A stretch of 64,000 bases of DNA from Mycolicibacterium llatzerense (GCF_000878195.1 NZ_JXST01000002.1:153848-217847), one strand, 5' to 3'. Counted from the first letter of the stretch, positions 1 through 9,703 are shown. Notes: generated by a model from the sequence alone, not told the origin. Numbers and translations are program-made.

Positions 1-3000
1 CGCGAGGGCAGCAGTGTCCGTGGCGGCGACATGGGCGGCCTGCACAGCGGTGCATTGGCCGACGCCAACGCCGTCGACAAGGTCATCGACGCCGCGGTCA
101 CCGCGGTGGGCGCTCGTAAGGGCATCGCGGTGTCTCTGCCGTCCGCCGGTGGTGCCGGTGGCGGCGTCGTCGACTCGGCCGCGCTCAACGAGTTCGCCGA
201 GAAGGTCACCGGCCCCAACGGTGTGCTGGCCGGCGCCGCCCGCTTGATCCTGGGCGAGCTGGGTCTGCAGACTCCCGTGTCGGCGCCCGAGGCCACCGAC
301 TCCGAGCTGATCGACCTCGTGACCGCCGAATTGGGTTCGGACTGGCCGCGTTTGGTGGCTCCGTCGTTCGACGGCCGCAAGGCTGTGCTGTTCGACGACC
401 GCTGGGCCAGCGCCCGTGAGGACCTGGCGCGCATCTGGCTGCTCGAAGAAGACGCCGTCAACGCCGACTGGGCCAAGCTCTCCGAGAGCTTCGAAGGTGC
501 CGGGCACGTCGTGGCCACGCAGGCCAGCTGGTGGCAGGGCAAGGCCCTCGCCGCCGGCCGCACCCTGCACGCCGCGCTGTACGGCCGCGCGGCCGCCGGT
601 GCGGAGAACCCCGGCAAGGGCCGCTACGCCAACGAGGTCGCGGTCGTCACGGGTGCCTCCAAGGGCTCGATCGCGGCGTCCGTGGTGGGCCAGCTGCTCG
701 CCGGTGGCGCGTCGGTCATCGCGACCACGTCCAAGCTGGACGACGACCGGTTGGCGTTCTACCGGACGCTGTACCGCGACCACGCCCGGTTCGATGCGCA
801 GCTGTGGGTCGTGCCGGCAAACATGGCCTCCTACAACGACATTGACGCGCTGGTCGAGTGGGTCGGTACCGAGCAGGTCGAGAACCTGGGCCCCAAGGCC
901 ATCCACCTCAAGGACGCGCAGACCCCGACGCTGCTGTTCCCGTTCGCCGCGCCGCGCGTGGCGGGCGACCTGTCGGAGGCCGGCGCCCGCGCCGAGATGG
1001 AGATGAAGGTTCTGCTGTGGGCCGTGCAGCGGCTCATCGGCGGGCTCTCGCACATCGGTTCCGACCGCGACATCGCCTCGCGTCTGCACGTCGTGCTGCC
1101 CGGTTCGCCGAACCGCGGCATGTTCGGTGGCGACGGCGCCTACGGCGAGTCGAAGGCCGCGCTGGACGCGGTCGTCGCCCGCTGGAAGGCGGAAACCTCG
1201 TGGTCCGGGCGGGTTTCGCTGGCACACGCGCTGATCGGCTGGACCAAGGGCACCGGCCTGATGGGCCACAACGACGCCATCGTCGGTGCTGTCGAAGAGG
1301 CCGGTGTCATCACGTACACCACCGAAGAGATGGCCGCCATGCTGCTGAACCTGTGCAGCATCGACGCCAAGGTGTCGGCGTCGCGTGAGCCCATCCAGGT
1401 CGACCTGACCGGTGGCCTCGGTGACATCGAGCTCGACATGGCAGAGCTGGCCGCCAAGGCCCGCGAGGAGATGGTGGCCGAGGCCACCGTTGACGAGGAG
1501 GACCTCGAAGGCACCATCTCGGCACTGCCGTCGCCGCCGCGTGGCTACCAGGCCGCGCCGGCTCCGGAGTGGGCTGACCTGGACATCGACCCGGCCGACA
1601 TGGTCGTGCTGGTCTCCGGTGCCGAACTCGGCCCGTACGGTTCGTCGCGTACCCGCTTCGAGATGGAGGTCTCCGGCGAGCTGTCGGCCGCGGGCGTCCT
1701 GGAGCTGGCCTGGACCACCGGTCTGGTCAAGTGGGAAGACGACCCGAAGCCGGGTTGGTACGACACCACCACCGGTGACCTGGTCGACGAGTCCGAGCTG
1801 GTCGAGCGCTACCACGAGACCGTGCTCGAGCGCGTCGGTATCCGCCAGTGGGTGGACGACGGCGCCCTCGGCTCCGATCACGCTTCGCCGCTACTGGTTT
1901 CGGTGTTCCTCGACAAGGACTTCTCCTTCGTCGTGTCCGCCGAGGCCGACGCCCGGGCGTTCCACCAGTTCGATCCGGAGCACACCGTCATCGCGCCGGT
2001 GCCGGACAGCAGCGACTGGCAGGTCACCCGCAAGGCCGGCACCGAGATCCGTGTGCCGCGCAAGGTCGAGCTGTCTCGCACCGTCGGCGCCCAGGTGCCG
2101 ACCGGCTTCGACCCGCAGGTCTACGGCGTCACGCCGGACATGACCAGCTCGATCGACCGCCTGGCGCTGTGGAACCTGGTCACCACGGTCGACGCGTTCC
2201 TGTCCGCCGGCTTCAGCCCGGAAGAGCTGATGCGCTGGGTGCACCCGAGCCTCGTGGCCTCCACGCAGGGCACCGGTATGGGCGGCATGACCTCGATGCA
2301 GACCATGTACCACGGCAACCTGCTGGGCCGGAACAAGCCGAACGACATCCTGCAGGAAGTCCTGCCGAACGTCTTCGCCGGTCACGTCGTGCAGTCGTAC
2401 ATCGGTAGCTACGGCGCGATGATCCACCCGGTCGGCGCGTGCGCCACCGCGGCGGTGTCCGTCGAAGAAGGTGTCGACAAGATCCGTTTGGGCAAGGCCG
2501 AATTCGTGGTCGCCGGTGGTTACGACGACCTGACGCTGGAAGCCATCATCGGCTTCGGCGACATGTCGGCCACCGCCGAGACCGCGATGATGCGGGCCCG
2601 TGGCATCAGCGACTCGAAGTTCTCGCGCGCCAACGACCGTCGTCGTCTCGGCTTCGTCGAAGGCCAGGGCGGTGGCACCGTGCTGCTGGCCCGTGGTGAC
2701 CTCGCGGTGAAGATGGGCCTGCCCATCCAGGCCGTCGTCGCCTACGTGTCGTCGTTCGGTGACGGTGTGCACACCTCGATCCCGGCCCCCGGCCTGGGTG
2801 CGCTGGGTGCCGGCCGCGGTGGACGTCAGTCGCAGCTGGTGCGCGACCTGGCCAAGCTGGGCGTCACCCCGGACGACATCGCGGTGATCTCCAAGCACGA
2901 CACCTCGACGCTGGCCAACGACCCCAACGAGACCGAGCTGCACGAGCGGCTCGCCGCCTCGATGGGCCGGTCGCCGGGCAACCCGCTGTTCATCGTCAGC

Positions 3001-3495
3001 CAGAAGAGCCTGACCGGACACAGCAAGGGTGGCGCCGCGGCGTTCCAGATGCTGGGTCTGTGCCAGGTCCTGCGCGACGGCGTCATCCCGCCGAACCGCA
3101 GCCTGGACTGCGTGGACGACGAGCTGGCCAACGCACAGCACTTCGTGTGGGTGCGCGAGGCGCTGAAGTTCGGCGACCGCCTGCCGCTCAAGGCCGGCCT
3201 GGTGACCAGCCTCGGCTTCGGTCACGTGTCGGGCCTGATCGCTCTGGTCCACCCGCAGGCGCTGGTGGCAGCCCTCGACCCGGCCGAGCGCGAGGACTAC
3301 CTGCGCCGCTCGGGTGAGCGGGTGCTGGCTGGTCAGCACCGGTTGGCCTCGGCGATCGCCGGTGGGCGTCCGCTGTACGAGAAGCCGGCCGACCGTCGCT
3401 TCAACCACGATGCGCCGGAGAAGCGTCAGGAAGCCGACATGCTGCTCAACGCCGATGCGCGCCTCGGTGAGGACGGCTGGTACGCCCGCTCGTGA
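1..3495 (+). CDS. fas: Type I fatty acid synthase, C-terminal part (partial)
   Basis: This is the 3' part of the multifunctional FAS-I that makes C16-C26 acyl-CoAs for membrane lipids and mycolic acid precursors in the cytoplasm. The reading frame is open from base 1, so the start lies upstream; 1,164 residues are visible, roughly the last 38% of a family that is about 3,070 residues long. A ketoreductase-type nucleotide-binding segment (VVTGASKGSIAAS) lies near residue 215. The ketoacyl synthase domain follows, with active-site Cys814 in GACATAAVS and the two histidine motifs KHDTSTLAND (about 965) and LTGHSKGGAAAF (about 1005). acpS follows 43 bases downstream on the same strand, the usual mycobacterial arrangement, and would phosphopantetheinylate the internal ACP domain. 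Sequence and order agree closely with M. tuberculosis Rv2524c as remembered. Confidence 0.97.
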   Translation, partial: REGSSVRGGDMGGLHSGALADANAVDKVIDAAVTAVGARKGIAVSLPSAGGAGGGVVDSAALNEFAEKVTGPNGVLAGAARLILGELGLQTPVSAPEATDSELIDLVTAELGSDWPRLVAPSFDGRKAVLFDDRWASAREDLARIWLLEEDAVNADWAKLSESFEGAGHVVATQASWWQGKALAAGRTLHAALYGRAAAGAENPGKGRYANEVAVVTGASKGSIAASVVGQLLAGGASVIATTSKLDDDRLAFYRTLYRDHARFDAQLWVVPANMASYNDIDALVEWVGTEQVENLGPKAIHLKDAQTPTLLFPFAAPRVAGDLSEAGARAEMEMKVLLWAVQRLIGGLSHIGSDRDIASRLHVVLPGSPNRGMFGGDGAYGESKAALDAVVARWKAETSWSGRVSLAHALIGWTKGTGLMGHNDAIVGAVEEAGVITYTTEEMAAMLLNLCSIDAKVSASREPIQVDLTGGLGDIELDMAELAAKAREEMVAEATVDEEDLEGTISALPSPPRGYQAAPAPEWADLDIDPADMVVLVSGAELGPYGSSRTRFEMEVSGELSAAGVLELAWTTGLVKWEDDPKPGWYDTTTGDLVDESELVERYHETVLERVGIRQWVDDGALGSDHASPLLVSVFLDKDFSFVVSAEADARAFHQFDPEHTVIAPVPDSSDWQVTRKAGTEIRVPRKVELSRTVGAQVPTGFDPQVYGVTPDMTSSIDRLALWNLVTTVDAFLSAGFSPEELMRWVHPSLVASTQGTGMGGMTSMQTMYHGNLLGRNKPNDILQEVLPNVFAGHVVQSYIGSYGAMIHPVGACATAAVSVEEGVDKIRLGKAEFVVAGGYDDLTLEAIIGFGDMSATAETAMMRARGISDSKFSRANDRRRLGFVEGQGGGTVLLARGDLAVKMGLPIQAVVAYVSSFGDGVHTSIPAPGLGALGAGRGGRQSQLVRDLAKLGVTPDDIAVISKHDTSTLANDPNETELHERLAASMGRSPGNPLFIVSQKSLTGHSKGGAAAFQMLGLCQVLRDGVIPPNRSLDCVDDELANAQHFVWVREALKFGDRLPLKAGLVTSLGFGHVSGLIALVHPQALVAALDPAEREDYLRRSGERVLAGQHRLASAIAGGRPLYEKPADRRFNHDAPEKRQEADMLLNADARLGEDGWYARS

Positions 3496-3538
3496 CGCCT
3501 TCTGAGGTATCGGGATTGGGTCCGCTAGGTTGTTGCCC

Positions 3539-3931
3539 ATGAGCATCCTGGGTGTGGGCATCGACCTGGTCTCGATTCCGGATTTCGCCGAGCAGGTCGA
3601 CCAACCGGGCACCGTCTTCGCGGAGACATTCACCCCAGGTGAACGCCGTGACGCCGCCGACAAGAGTTCGTCGGCGGCACGGCACCTGGCAGCCCGCTGG
3701 GCCGCCAAGGAGGCCGTGATCAAGGCGTGGTCGGGCTCGCGGTTCTCGAAGCGTCCGGTGCTGCCCGAGGGCATCCACCGCGACATCGAGGTCGTCACCG
3801 ACATGTGGGGCCGGCCCAAGGTGCGGCTGTCCGGCGAGATCGCCGAGCACCTCAAGGGCGTGGCCATCCACGTGTCGCTGACCCACGAAGGCGACACCGC
3901 AGCGGCCGTCGCGGTCCTCGAGCAGGACTAG
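3539..3931 (+). CDS. acpS: Holo-ACP synthase (phosphopantetheinyl transferase)
   Basis: AcpS moves the 4'-phosphopantetheine group of CoA onto a serine of acyl carrier domains, here most likely that of the FAS-I encoded just upstream. The 130-residue product has the family signature GVGIDLVSIPDF at the N terminus, with metal-binding Asp9, and WAAKEAVIKA with Glu58. It ends in the conserved HVSLTHEGDTAAAVAVLE strand. The ATG at 3539 gives the same length as I recall for the M. tuberculosis enzyme; an in-frame TTG three codons earlier (3530) is less likely. It is probably co-transcribed with fas. A large inverted repeat begins 13 bases after the stop and probably ends the transcript. Confidence 0.97.
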   Translation: MSILGVGIDLVSIPDFAEQVDQPGTVFAETFTPGERRDAADKSSSAARHLAARWAAKEAVIKAWSGSRFSKRPVLPEGIHRDIEVVTDMWGRPKVRLSGEIAEHLKGVAIHVSLTHEGDTAAAVAVLEQD

Positions 3932-3944
3932 TTCTTCTCGGCGC

Positions 3945-4000
3945 GAGCAGCCGTGAATGCCCCTGGAATCAGCAGATTTCGGGGGCATTCACGTCTGCTC
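3945..4000. terminator. Long inverted repeat between convergent acpS and LysE genes
   Basis: Two 19-base arms (3945-3963 and 3982-4000) pair with one mismatch around an 18-base loop. The arms read GAGCAGCCGTGAATGCCCC and GGGGCATTCACGTCTGCTC. The element sits between two convergent stop codons, so it could terminate transcription from both sides, although there is no T-tract. The outer arm sequence and the preceding TAGTTCTTC are shared with the palindrome at 25806-25867, suggesting one dispersed family. Confidence 0.7.
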
Positions 4001-4018
4001 CCCAGCGGGAGCGGTCGG

Positions 4019-4657
4019 TCAGTCTTTGCGGCCCGTGACCGCGAGGCTGACACCGAGGCCGACCATGGCCAGGCCGCCGGCACCGCCGATGGCCGCGATG
4101 CGCCGCGGCGACTGCGCGAACCAGTCTCGGGCCAGCCCGGCCGCCAAAGCCCAAATGCTGTCAGAGGTCACCGCGATGGCGAGGAACACGACACCCAAGA
4201 TGAGCATCTGAGTCGATACGTGCCCGGCGGCGGGGTCGACCACCTGTGGTAGTGCCGCGACGAAAAACACGATCGTCTTGGGATTGGTCATTCCGACGAC
4301 GAAGCCGTCGGCAAGCACCCGGAGCGGCCGGATCGAGGACGTGCCACCCGTGAGCGCCTCGCCGAGGGCGTGCCGATGCCGGATGGCTTGGACGCCAAGA
4401 TAAATCAGGTATGCGACACCGATCGATTTGATGATGCCGAAGGCCAGCGCCGAAGCGTAGATGAGTGCACCGGCGCCCAGGGCCACGGCGAGGATCTGCA
4501 CATAGGCGCCCATCGCATTGCCGGCCACTGTCAGCAACGCCTGGCGCCGTCCGACCGTCAGCGCTCGGCCAACGGTGAACAGGACGCTCGGGCCGGGTAC
4601 CACGATCACCAAGAACGAGATCAGCCCGAACGCCAACAGATGACCCATCGACGGCAT
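4019..4657 (-). CDS. LysE/RhtB-family amino acid exporter
   Basis: A 212-residue polytopic membrane protein of the LysE superfamily, which exports amino acids or related small solutes from the cytoplasm. The N terminus carries the family signature PGPSVLFTVGRALTVGRRQA followed by GNAMG. About six hydrophobic segments are visible, as expected for the family, and MTNPKTIVFF is the conserved central loop. The start is taken at 4657 (MPSMGHLL); an internal ATG at 4648 (MGHLL) is equally possible. It is convergent with acpS and divergent from the M20 peptidase, 48 bases from that start. The substrate cannot be read from the sequence. Confidence 0.9.
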   Translation of the reverse strand: MPSMGHLLAFGLISFLVIVVPGPSVLFTVGRALTVGRRQALLTVAGNAMGAYVQILAVALGAGALIYASALAFGIIKSIGVAYLIYLGVQAIRHRHALGEALTGGTSSIRPLRVLADGFVVGMTNPKTIVFFVAALPQVVDPAAGHVSTQMLILGVVFLAIAVTSDSIWALAAGLARDWFAQSPRRIAAIGGAGGLAMVGLGVSLAVTGRKD

Positions 4658-4705
4658 GCGGTGACGATACGCCGGTTGGTGAGGGCGCGCACTACGCTCG
4701 ACGTC

Positions 4706-6052
4706 ATGGCTGATCTCGTCGCCCGCGTCCGTGAGGTGCTGCCGTCGGTGCGTGCCGACCTGGAGGACCTGATCCGCATCCAGTCGGTATGGGCCGACCC
4801 GGCCCGGCACAGCGAGGTACATCGCAGTGCCGCACTGACCGCAAAGCTGTTGTCCGATGCGGGTTTCCGGGAAGTGCACATCGTCCAGGAGGGCGGGGCT
4901 CCGGCGGTGATCGCCCGTCATCCGGCGCCGGAAGGCGCCCCGACCGTGCTGCTGTACGCGCACCACGACGTGCAGCCCGAAGGCGACGTCACTCAGTGGG
5001 ACTCGGCGCCCTTCGAACCGACCGAGCGCGACGGCCGCCTCTACGGCCGCGGCAGCGCCGACGACAAGGCCGGCATCGCCGTGCACCTGGCCGCCATGCG
5101 GGCGCACGGCGGCAACCCGCCCGTCGGCGTGACCGTTTTCGTCGAGGGCGAAGAGGAATCGGGCTCGCCGTCGCTCGGGGCATTGTTGAGCGCGCACAAG
5201 GACCTGCTGGCCGCCGACGTCATCGTCATCGCCGATTCGGACAACTGGAGCACCGAAATCCCGGCGCTGACGGTCTCGTTGCGGGGCCTGGCGGACTGCG
5301 TCGTCGAGGTCGCGACGCTGGATCACGGCCTGCACTCCGGACTGTGGGGTGGGGTGGTGCCCGACGCGTTGAGCGCCCTGGTGCGGTTGTTGGCGACGCT
5401 GCACGACGACGACGGCAACGTCGCGGTCGAGGGCCTCTACGAGGGCACCGCGGCCGACGTGGACCGTGGCCCGGACTGGGTGGCCACCGAGACCGGTCTG
5501 CTCGACGGTGTGCAGCAGATCGGTTCCGGCTCTGTGGTGCAGCGACTTTGGGCCAAGCCGGCCATCACCGTCATCGGCATCGACACCACCTCGATCGCCA
5601 AGGCGTCGAACACGTTGATCCCATGTGCCCGGGCGAAGATCAGCATGCGGGTCGCCCCGGGTGGCGACGCCCTGGCCCATCTGGCGGCCCTGACCCGTCA
5701 CCTGGAGAGCCACGCCCCCTGGGGCGCCAAGGTCACGGTGACGCCCGGTGACGTCGGGCAGCCCTACGCGATCGAGGCCAGCGGCCCGGTGTACGACGCG
5801 GCCCGCTCGGCGTTCGCGCAGGCGTGGGGGACCGTGCCGGTCGACATGGGCATGGGCGGCTCGATCCCGTTCATCGCCGAGTTCGCCGAGACTTTCCCCG
5901 ACGCAACGATTTTGGTGACCGGCGTCGAGGACCCCGGCACCCAGGCACACAGCATCAACGAGAGCCTGCACCTCGGCGTGCTGGAGAAAGCCGCGGTCTC
6001 CGAGGCGCTGCTACTGGGTGCGCTCGGTCAGAACGACTCGGGATCGCGCTGA
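4706..6052 (+). CDS. M20-family metallopeptidase (dipeptidase-like)
   Basis: A 448-residue cytoplasmic zinc hydrolase of the M20/ArgE/DapE superfamily, probably a dipeptidase or aminoacylase. Metal and catalytic motifs are intact: HHD at residues 86-88, SADDKAG around 118-123, and the EEE triplet at 149-151 in FVEGEEESGSPS, with the dimerisation insert after it. The C-terminal GTQAHSINESL carries the last zinc histidine. Length and sequence resemble M. tuberculosis Rv2522c, which also lies next to acpS. The ATG at 4706 is the first start in frame with family similarity. Its 3' end overlaps the convergent amidohydrolase by 25 bases. Confidence 0.93.
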   Translation: MADLVARVREVLPSVRADLEDLIRIQSVWADPARHSEVHRSAALTAKLLSDAGFREVHIVQEGGAPAVIARHPAPEGAPTVLLYAHHDVQPEGDVTQWDSAPFEPTERDGRLYGRGSADDKAGIAVHLAAMRAHGGNPPVGVTVFVEGEEESGSPSLGALLSAHKDLLAADVIVIADSDNWSTEIPALTVSLRGLADCVVEVATLDHGLHSGLWGGVVPDALSALVRLLATLHDDDGNVAVEGLYEGTAADVDRGPDWVATETGLLDGVQQIGSGSVVQRLWAKPAITVIGIDTTSIAKASNTLIPCARAKISMRVAPGGDALAHLAALTRHLESHAPWGAKVTVTPGDVGQPYAIEASGPVYDAARSAFAQAWGTVPVDMGMGGSIPFIAEFAETFPDATILVTGVEDPGTQAHSINESLHLGVLEKAAVSEALLLGALGQNDSGSR

Positions 6053-7296
6053 ACCGACTCGGGCACCGGGTGCTGGTAGAGCCGTGAGGCGTTCTCCCAG
6101 GTGATCTTTCGGATCACATCGGCGGGCAGCGTGCCGATCTCCTCGTGGATGGTCGCCTGCGTGTGCGGCCAGGTCGAGTCGCAGTGCGGGTAGTCGGCCT
6201 CGAGCATGATGTTGTCCACGCCGATGCGGTCCCGCTGCACGAACGACGACTGGTCTTCCACCGCGCAGAACCAGAAGTTGCGGGTGAAAACCTCGGCCGG
6301 AGTGAGCTTTTCGCCGAGGCGCTCCCAGGTGCCGTACATCGAGTGGTAGCTGAGCATGTGGTCCAGCCGGTCCAGCAGTCCGGCGACCCAGCCGATGCCG
6401 CCCTCGGACAGACAGATCTTGAGGTCGGGGAACCGGCTGGGCAGACCGGAATACAACCAGTCCACCGCCGCTGAGATGGCGTAGGCGAAGAACAGCACGC
6501 CCTGCACGTCCGGCGGCGCGTCCGGGGTGGTGGAGGGGGAGGAGCCCGACGATCCGATGTGCAGGTTGACGACGGTGCCGGTCTCGGCGCAGGCCGCCAT
6601 CATCGGATCCCAGTAACCCGAGTGGATGGTCGGCAGCCCCAGCATCGCCGGGTTCTCACTGAAAGTCATGGCGTGGAAGCCGCGTTCGGCGTTCTCGTAG
6701 ATCATCTTGGCGCCCACTTCGGGGTCCAGCAGCCACGGCAGCTGGCAGGGGATGATCCGGTCCGGGTACGAGCCGGCCCACACGTCGAAGTGCCAGTCGT
6801 TCCAGGCCCGCACCGAGGCCATCGCCAGCTCGCGGTCGGTGGTGACTTGCTGCAGCCGCTGACCGGCGAATCCGGGCAGGAACGACGGGAAGTTCAGCGA
6901 GGCGTACACCCCGTTGAGGTCCATGTCGCGGACGCGTTCGTGGATATCCCAAGCGCCCCGGCGCATCTCGTCGAACCGGACCGGCTCGAAACCGTACTCG
7001 GAGACCGGCCGGCCGACGACGGCGTTGAAGCCGACGTTGGGCAGTTCCTGGCCGTCGTACACCCAGGTCTGGCCGCCGCCCGCGGTGTCGACGACCCGCG
7101 GCGCCCGGTCGGCGAACTTGCTGGGCAGCCGTCCGGTGAACGTGTCGGGCGGCTCGACGATGTGGTCGTCGACCGAGATCACGGTGTACCGGCGCGGGGC
7201 ACGCGGCGGGTCGGGCAGCAGTGTGACGGTGCGGTCCTCGCCGGTCTTGGCGACGGTGAAGTCGAGGTTGGTGGCCAGATCGTCAATGGATTTCAT
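6028..7296 (-). CDS. Amidohydrolase 2 family protein (possible decarboxylase or hydrolase)
   Basis: A 422-residue TIM-barrel metalloenzyme of the amidohydrolase_2 (COG2159/ACMSD-like) family; members decarboxylate or hydrolyse cyclic and aromatic acids. Seen directly: the N-terminal metal motif SVDDHIVEPP (Asp43-x-His45), a central NLHIGSSG strand with a candidate metal histidine, and the C-terminal EADYPHCDSTWPH segment with the catalytic aspartate. It is the last gene of a minus-strand operon, 15 bases after the class II aldolase gene. The substrate is unknown; with a CoA ligase and aldolase as partners, degradation of a carboxylic acid is inferred. The 3' end overlaps the M20 peptidase on the other strand. 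Confidence 0.88.
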   Translation of the reverse strand: MKSIDDLATNLDFTVAKTGEDRTVTLLPDPPRAPRRYTVISVDDHIVEPPDTFTGRLPSKFADRAPRVVDTAGGGQTWVYDGQELPNVGFNAVVGRPVSEYGFEPVRFDEMRRGAWDIHERVRDMDLNGVYASLNFPSFLPGFAGQRLQQVTTDRELAMASVRAWNDWHFDVWAGSYPDRIIPCQLPWLLDPEVGAKMIYENAERGFHAMTFSENPAMLGLPTIHSGYWDPMMAACAETGTVVNLHIGSSGSSPSTTPDAPPDVQGVLFFAYAISAAVDWLYSGLPSRFPDLKICLSEGGIGWVAGLLDRLDHMLSYHSMYGTWERLGEKLTPAEVFTRNFWFCAVEDQSSFVQRDRIGVDNIMLEADYPHCDSTWPHTQATIHEEIGTLPADVIRKITWENASRLYQHPVPESVQRDPESF

Positions 7297-7311
7297 GTCG
7301 TACCAACACCT

Positions 7312-8088
7312 TTACTGCAGAACGGACGGATCGGATTTGATGGTCATGCGGGCAGCGCCGGCCCAGTACACGTCGGCCGCGCGCTCGATCAGGGAGGCCT
7401 TCATCCCGACCATGTCGGACCATTTCATCTCGGTCGGCTTCAGCCCTGTGAGCATGACGTCATAGGCCAGCTTGCAGACCCGTTCGATGGAGGCCGCCCG
7501 GTACACGGCCTCGGCCAGGTTGCGGCCGGTGGCGATGACGCCGTGGTTGGCCAGGATGGTCACGTTCGCGTTTCCGATCCGGGCGGCCAATTCGGCTGCG
7601 CGCGAGGCACTGTCGACCTCACCGTCGTACTCGTCGACCAGGCAGAGGTCGTCCAGGAACAGCGATCCGGTCTGGTGCACCAGCTCCGGCAGCCGTCCCA
7701 GCGCCGCGAGCACGCACACGTAGTAGGGGTGGTTGTGGATTACCACGCGCGCATCCGGGCGGGCACGGTGTAGTTCGGTGTGGATGTGGATGGCCGGGGT
7801 GACGTCCCAGCGGCCCCGCTGCACGCGGGCGTCTTCGTCGACGACGCAGATGTCGGAGGCGGAGACCTCCTGCCACCACAGGCCCCACGGGTTGACGTAC
7901 ATGTCCGTCTGGCCGTCGGGCTGAAAGGTGATGTGCCCGGCCAGGTTCTCGGCGAAGCCGATGCTCGCGAGGTGCCGGAACGCGATGGCCATGGCCTGTT
8001 CGTCGGTGAGGTCGACGCCGATCGGCGGCGTCACCGAGGGCGCCCAGACTTCGAGTCCGCCGCGGCGCGGTTTTTCAGCTGCGGTCAT
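7312..8088 (-). CDS. Class II aldolase/adducin family protein
   Basis: A 258-residue enzyme of the class II aldolase/adducin fold. These enzymes use a divalent metal to cleave or epimerise hydroxy-aldehydes or hydroxy-ketones, and some act as decarboxylases. The metal site is visible as HNHP (His118 and His120), with Glu105 in the preceding TELHRARPDARVV segment and a third histidine in LANHGVIATG about residue 180. It overlaps the upstream ligase gene by 14 bases, which suggests translational coupling, and precedes the amidohydrolase by 15 bases. The reaction is not deducible, but the three enzymes almost certainly act on one pathway. Confidence 0.9.
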   Translation of the reverse strand: MTAAEKPRRGGLEVWAPSVTPPIGVDLTDEQAMAIAFRHLASIGFAENLAGHITFQPDGQTDMYVNPWGLWWQEVSASDICVVDEDARVQRGRWDVTPAIHIHTELHRARPDARVVIHNHPYYVCVLAALGRLPELVHQTGSLFLDDLCLVDEYDGEVDSASRAAELAARIGNANVTILANHGVIATGRNLAEAVYRAASIERVCKLAYDVMLTGLKPTEMKWSDMVGMKASLIERAADVYWAGAARMTIKSDPSVLQ

Positions 8089-9697
8089 GTCCGTCTCCCA
8101 TTCGGGTTCGAATATCTTCGCGCAGTTGGCCTTTGGCGACCTTTCCGCCCGAGGACCGCGGCAGTTCGTCGACCACGATCAACCGTTCGGGCAGCAATTC
8201 CTTCGAGACGTCCTGGGCCAGCAGGTGCGCGCACAGTTCGTCGAGGTCCAGAGTCGCCGAGCCGATGAATTCGACGTAGACGCAGACCTTTTCGCCGAAC
8301 ACCGGATCGGGCATGGCCACCGCCGCGGCCAGCCCGACCGCCGGATGGGTGGTGACGACGTCCTCGACCTGGGCGGCGCTGATGTTCTTGCCGCCGCGCA
8401 CGATGAAGTCGGAGGTTCGGCCCGTCACCCGCAGGTAGCCGTCGGTGTCGATCTCGCAGATGTCGCCCATCCGCATCCAGCCGTCGGCGGTGAACAGCTT
8501 GTCGTGGTCGGTGCCGCCCAGGTAGCCGAGACTGGTCGCCGGGCCGCGGCACGCGGGCTGGCCCCGGCCGGTGTCGGTGACGTCGGTGTCACCGTCGAAG
8601 AGGCGGACGGCCATGTCCGCGACGATCCGGCCGCCGGTGCGCAGCCGGTGTTCCAGCGAGTCGTGCACCGTGGTGCCGCTGAGCAGGCCTGTCTCGTTGG
8701 AGCCGTAGAACTGCAGAATCGTTGCCCCGGTGAGCTTTTCGAATTCATGGGCGGGGCGGTAGGGCAGCGCCTCGCCGCCGGTGAACACCACCCGCAGTGA
8801 ACTCAGATCGTAGTCGCGGGCCACCGGGTCGGCCATGATCATGGTCAATTGGGTACTGACACAACACAACACGGTGACCTTGTGGCGTTCGATGGCCGCG
8901 CACGCCGCCGCGACAGTGAAGCGGTCCAGCAGCACGTTGGTGGTACCCAACAGGATCGGGGTGATGTGAGTGGTCCACAGTCCGAAGCCGAACGGGGTCG
9001 GGATCACCGGCAGGAACACGTCATCGGAGGTCAGTAGGCCGTTGGCGACCGCCTGTTGATGGAAGTAATACCAACGGTTCTGCGTGTGCACGACACACTT
9101 GGGCAGACCGGTGGTGCCCGACGTCGAGTTGATGAGGAAGACGTCGTCGGGGCCGAGTTGTGTATCGGGGCTCAGGTCCGCCGGGTCCGTTCCGACGGAC
9201 AACTCGTCCAATGTCAGCAGCGGGCAACCGATGGCAGTGGCCACGGTGTGGGCCTGAGCCTGGCGCGGGGGATCGGTGACCAGCAGCCGTGGCTCCGCAT
9301 TCTGCAGGATTGACGTCACCTCGCGGATGCCGGCGCGCGCACCGACACCGACCACCACCGCGCCGCACCGCTCGATCGCCACGAACAGCACATGGATCGC
9401 CGTGGTGTCGCCATGCCACACCGCGATCCGGTCCCCGAGGCGGACGCCCGCGCCGGCGAGCTGCCCGGCCAAAGCGGTTGCCGCGGCGTCGAATTCGCGC
9501 CAGGTCAGCGACCGGTCCGGGTGATCCACGTACGCGGTGCGGTCGGGGGTGCGAGTGACGTTGGCGCGCACGGCATCCGAGATCGTGGTGTCGGTCCACC
9601 AGCCGTTGGCATGGAAGCGTGCGACGTCCTCGGCGGTGAAGGCGGGCGAACTCGTGACCGGTGTCATCGCCGTGATGGTCGCCTCCGTCGGCCGCAT
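8075..9697 (-). CDS. AMP-dependent acyl-CoA synthetase/ligase
   Basis: A 540-residue adenylate-forming ligase that would activate a carboxylic acid as an acyl-AMP and then an acyl-CoA. Motifs in order: the P-loop STSGTTGLPK, the A5 motif FYGSNETGLL, the hinge region GDICEIDTDGYLRVTGRTSD with GGKNISAAQVED, and the C-terminal catalytic lysine in SSGGKVAKGQLR. It is the first enzyme gene after the GntR regulator. The ATG at 9697 coincides with the start expected from a strong promoter directly upstream, so the message may be leaderless; a later ATG at 9667 is an alternative. The acid is unknown; similarity is to ligases for aromatic or cyclic acids rather than long fatty acids. Confidence 0.92.
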   Translation of the reverse strand: MRPTEATITAMTPVTSSPAFTAEDVARFHANGWWTDTTISDAVRANVTRTPDRTAYVDHPDRSLTWREFDAAATALAGQLAGAGVRLGDRIAVWHGDTTAIHVLFVAIERCGAVVVGVGARAGIREVTSILQNAEPRLLVTDPPRQAQAHTVATAIGCPLLTLDELSVGTDPADLSPDTQLGPDDVFLINSTSGTTGLPKCVVHTQNRWYYFHQQAVANGLLTSDDVFLPVIPTPFGFGLWTTHITPILLGTTNVLLDRFTVAAACAAIERHKVTVLCCVSTQLTMIMADPVARDYDLSSLRVVFTGGEALPYRPAHEFEKLTGATILQFYGSNETGLLSGTTVHDSLEHRLRTGGRIVADMAVRLFDGDTDVTDTGRGQPACRGPATSLGYLGGTDHDKLFTADGWMRMGDICEIDTDGYLRVTGRTSDFIVRGGKNISAAQVEDVVTTHPAVGLAAAVAMPDPVFGEKVCVYVEFIGSATLDLDELCAHLLAQDVSKELLPERLIVVDELPRSSGGKVAKGQLREDIRTRMGDGHDRS

Positions 9698-9703
9698 CTT
9701 CAA

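Noticed and set aside
1891..3897. A 668-codon minus-strand open frame across fas and acpS
   Set aside because: It is antisense to well-conserved fas/acpS coding sequence, rich in Arg/His/Gly as expected of a high-GC shadow frame, and resembles no family.
4658..5971. Long N-terminal extension of the LysE-type gene (open to 5971)
   Set aside because: It is antisense to the M20 peptidase and the family N terminus begins at 4657 or 4648.
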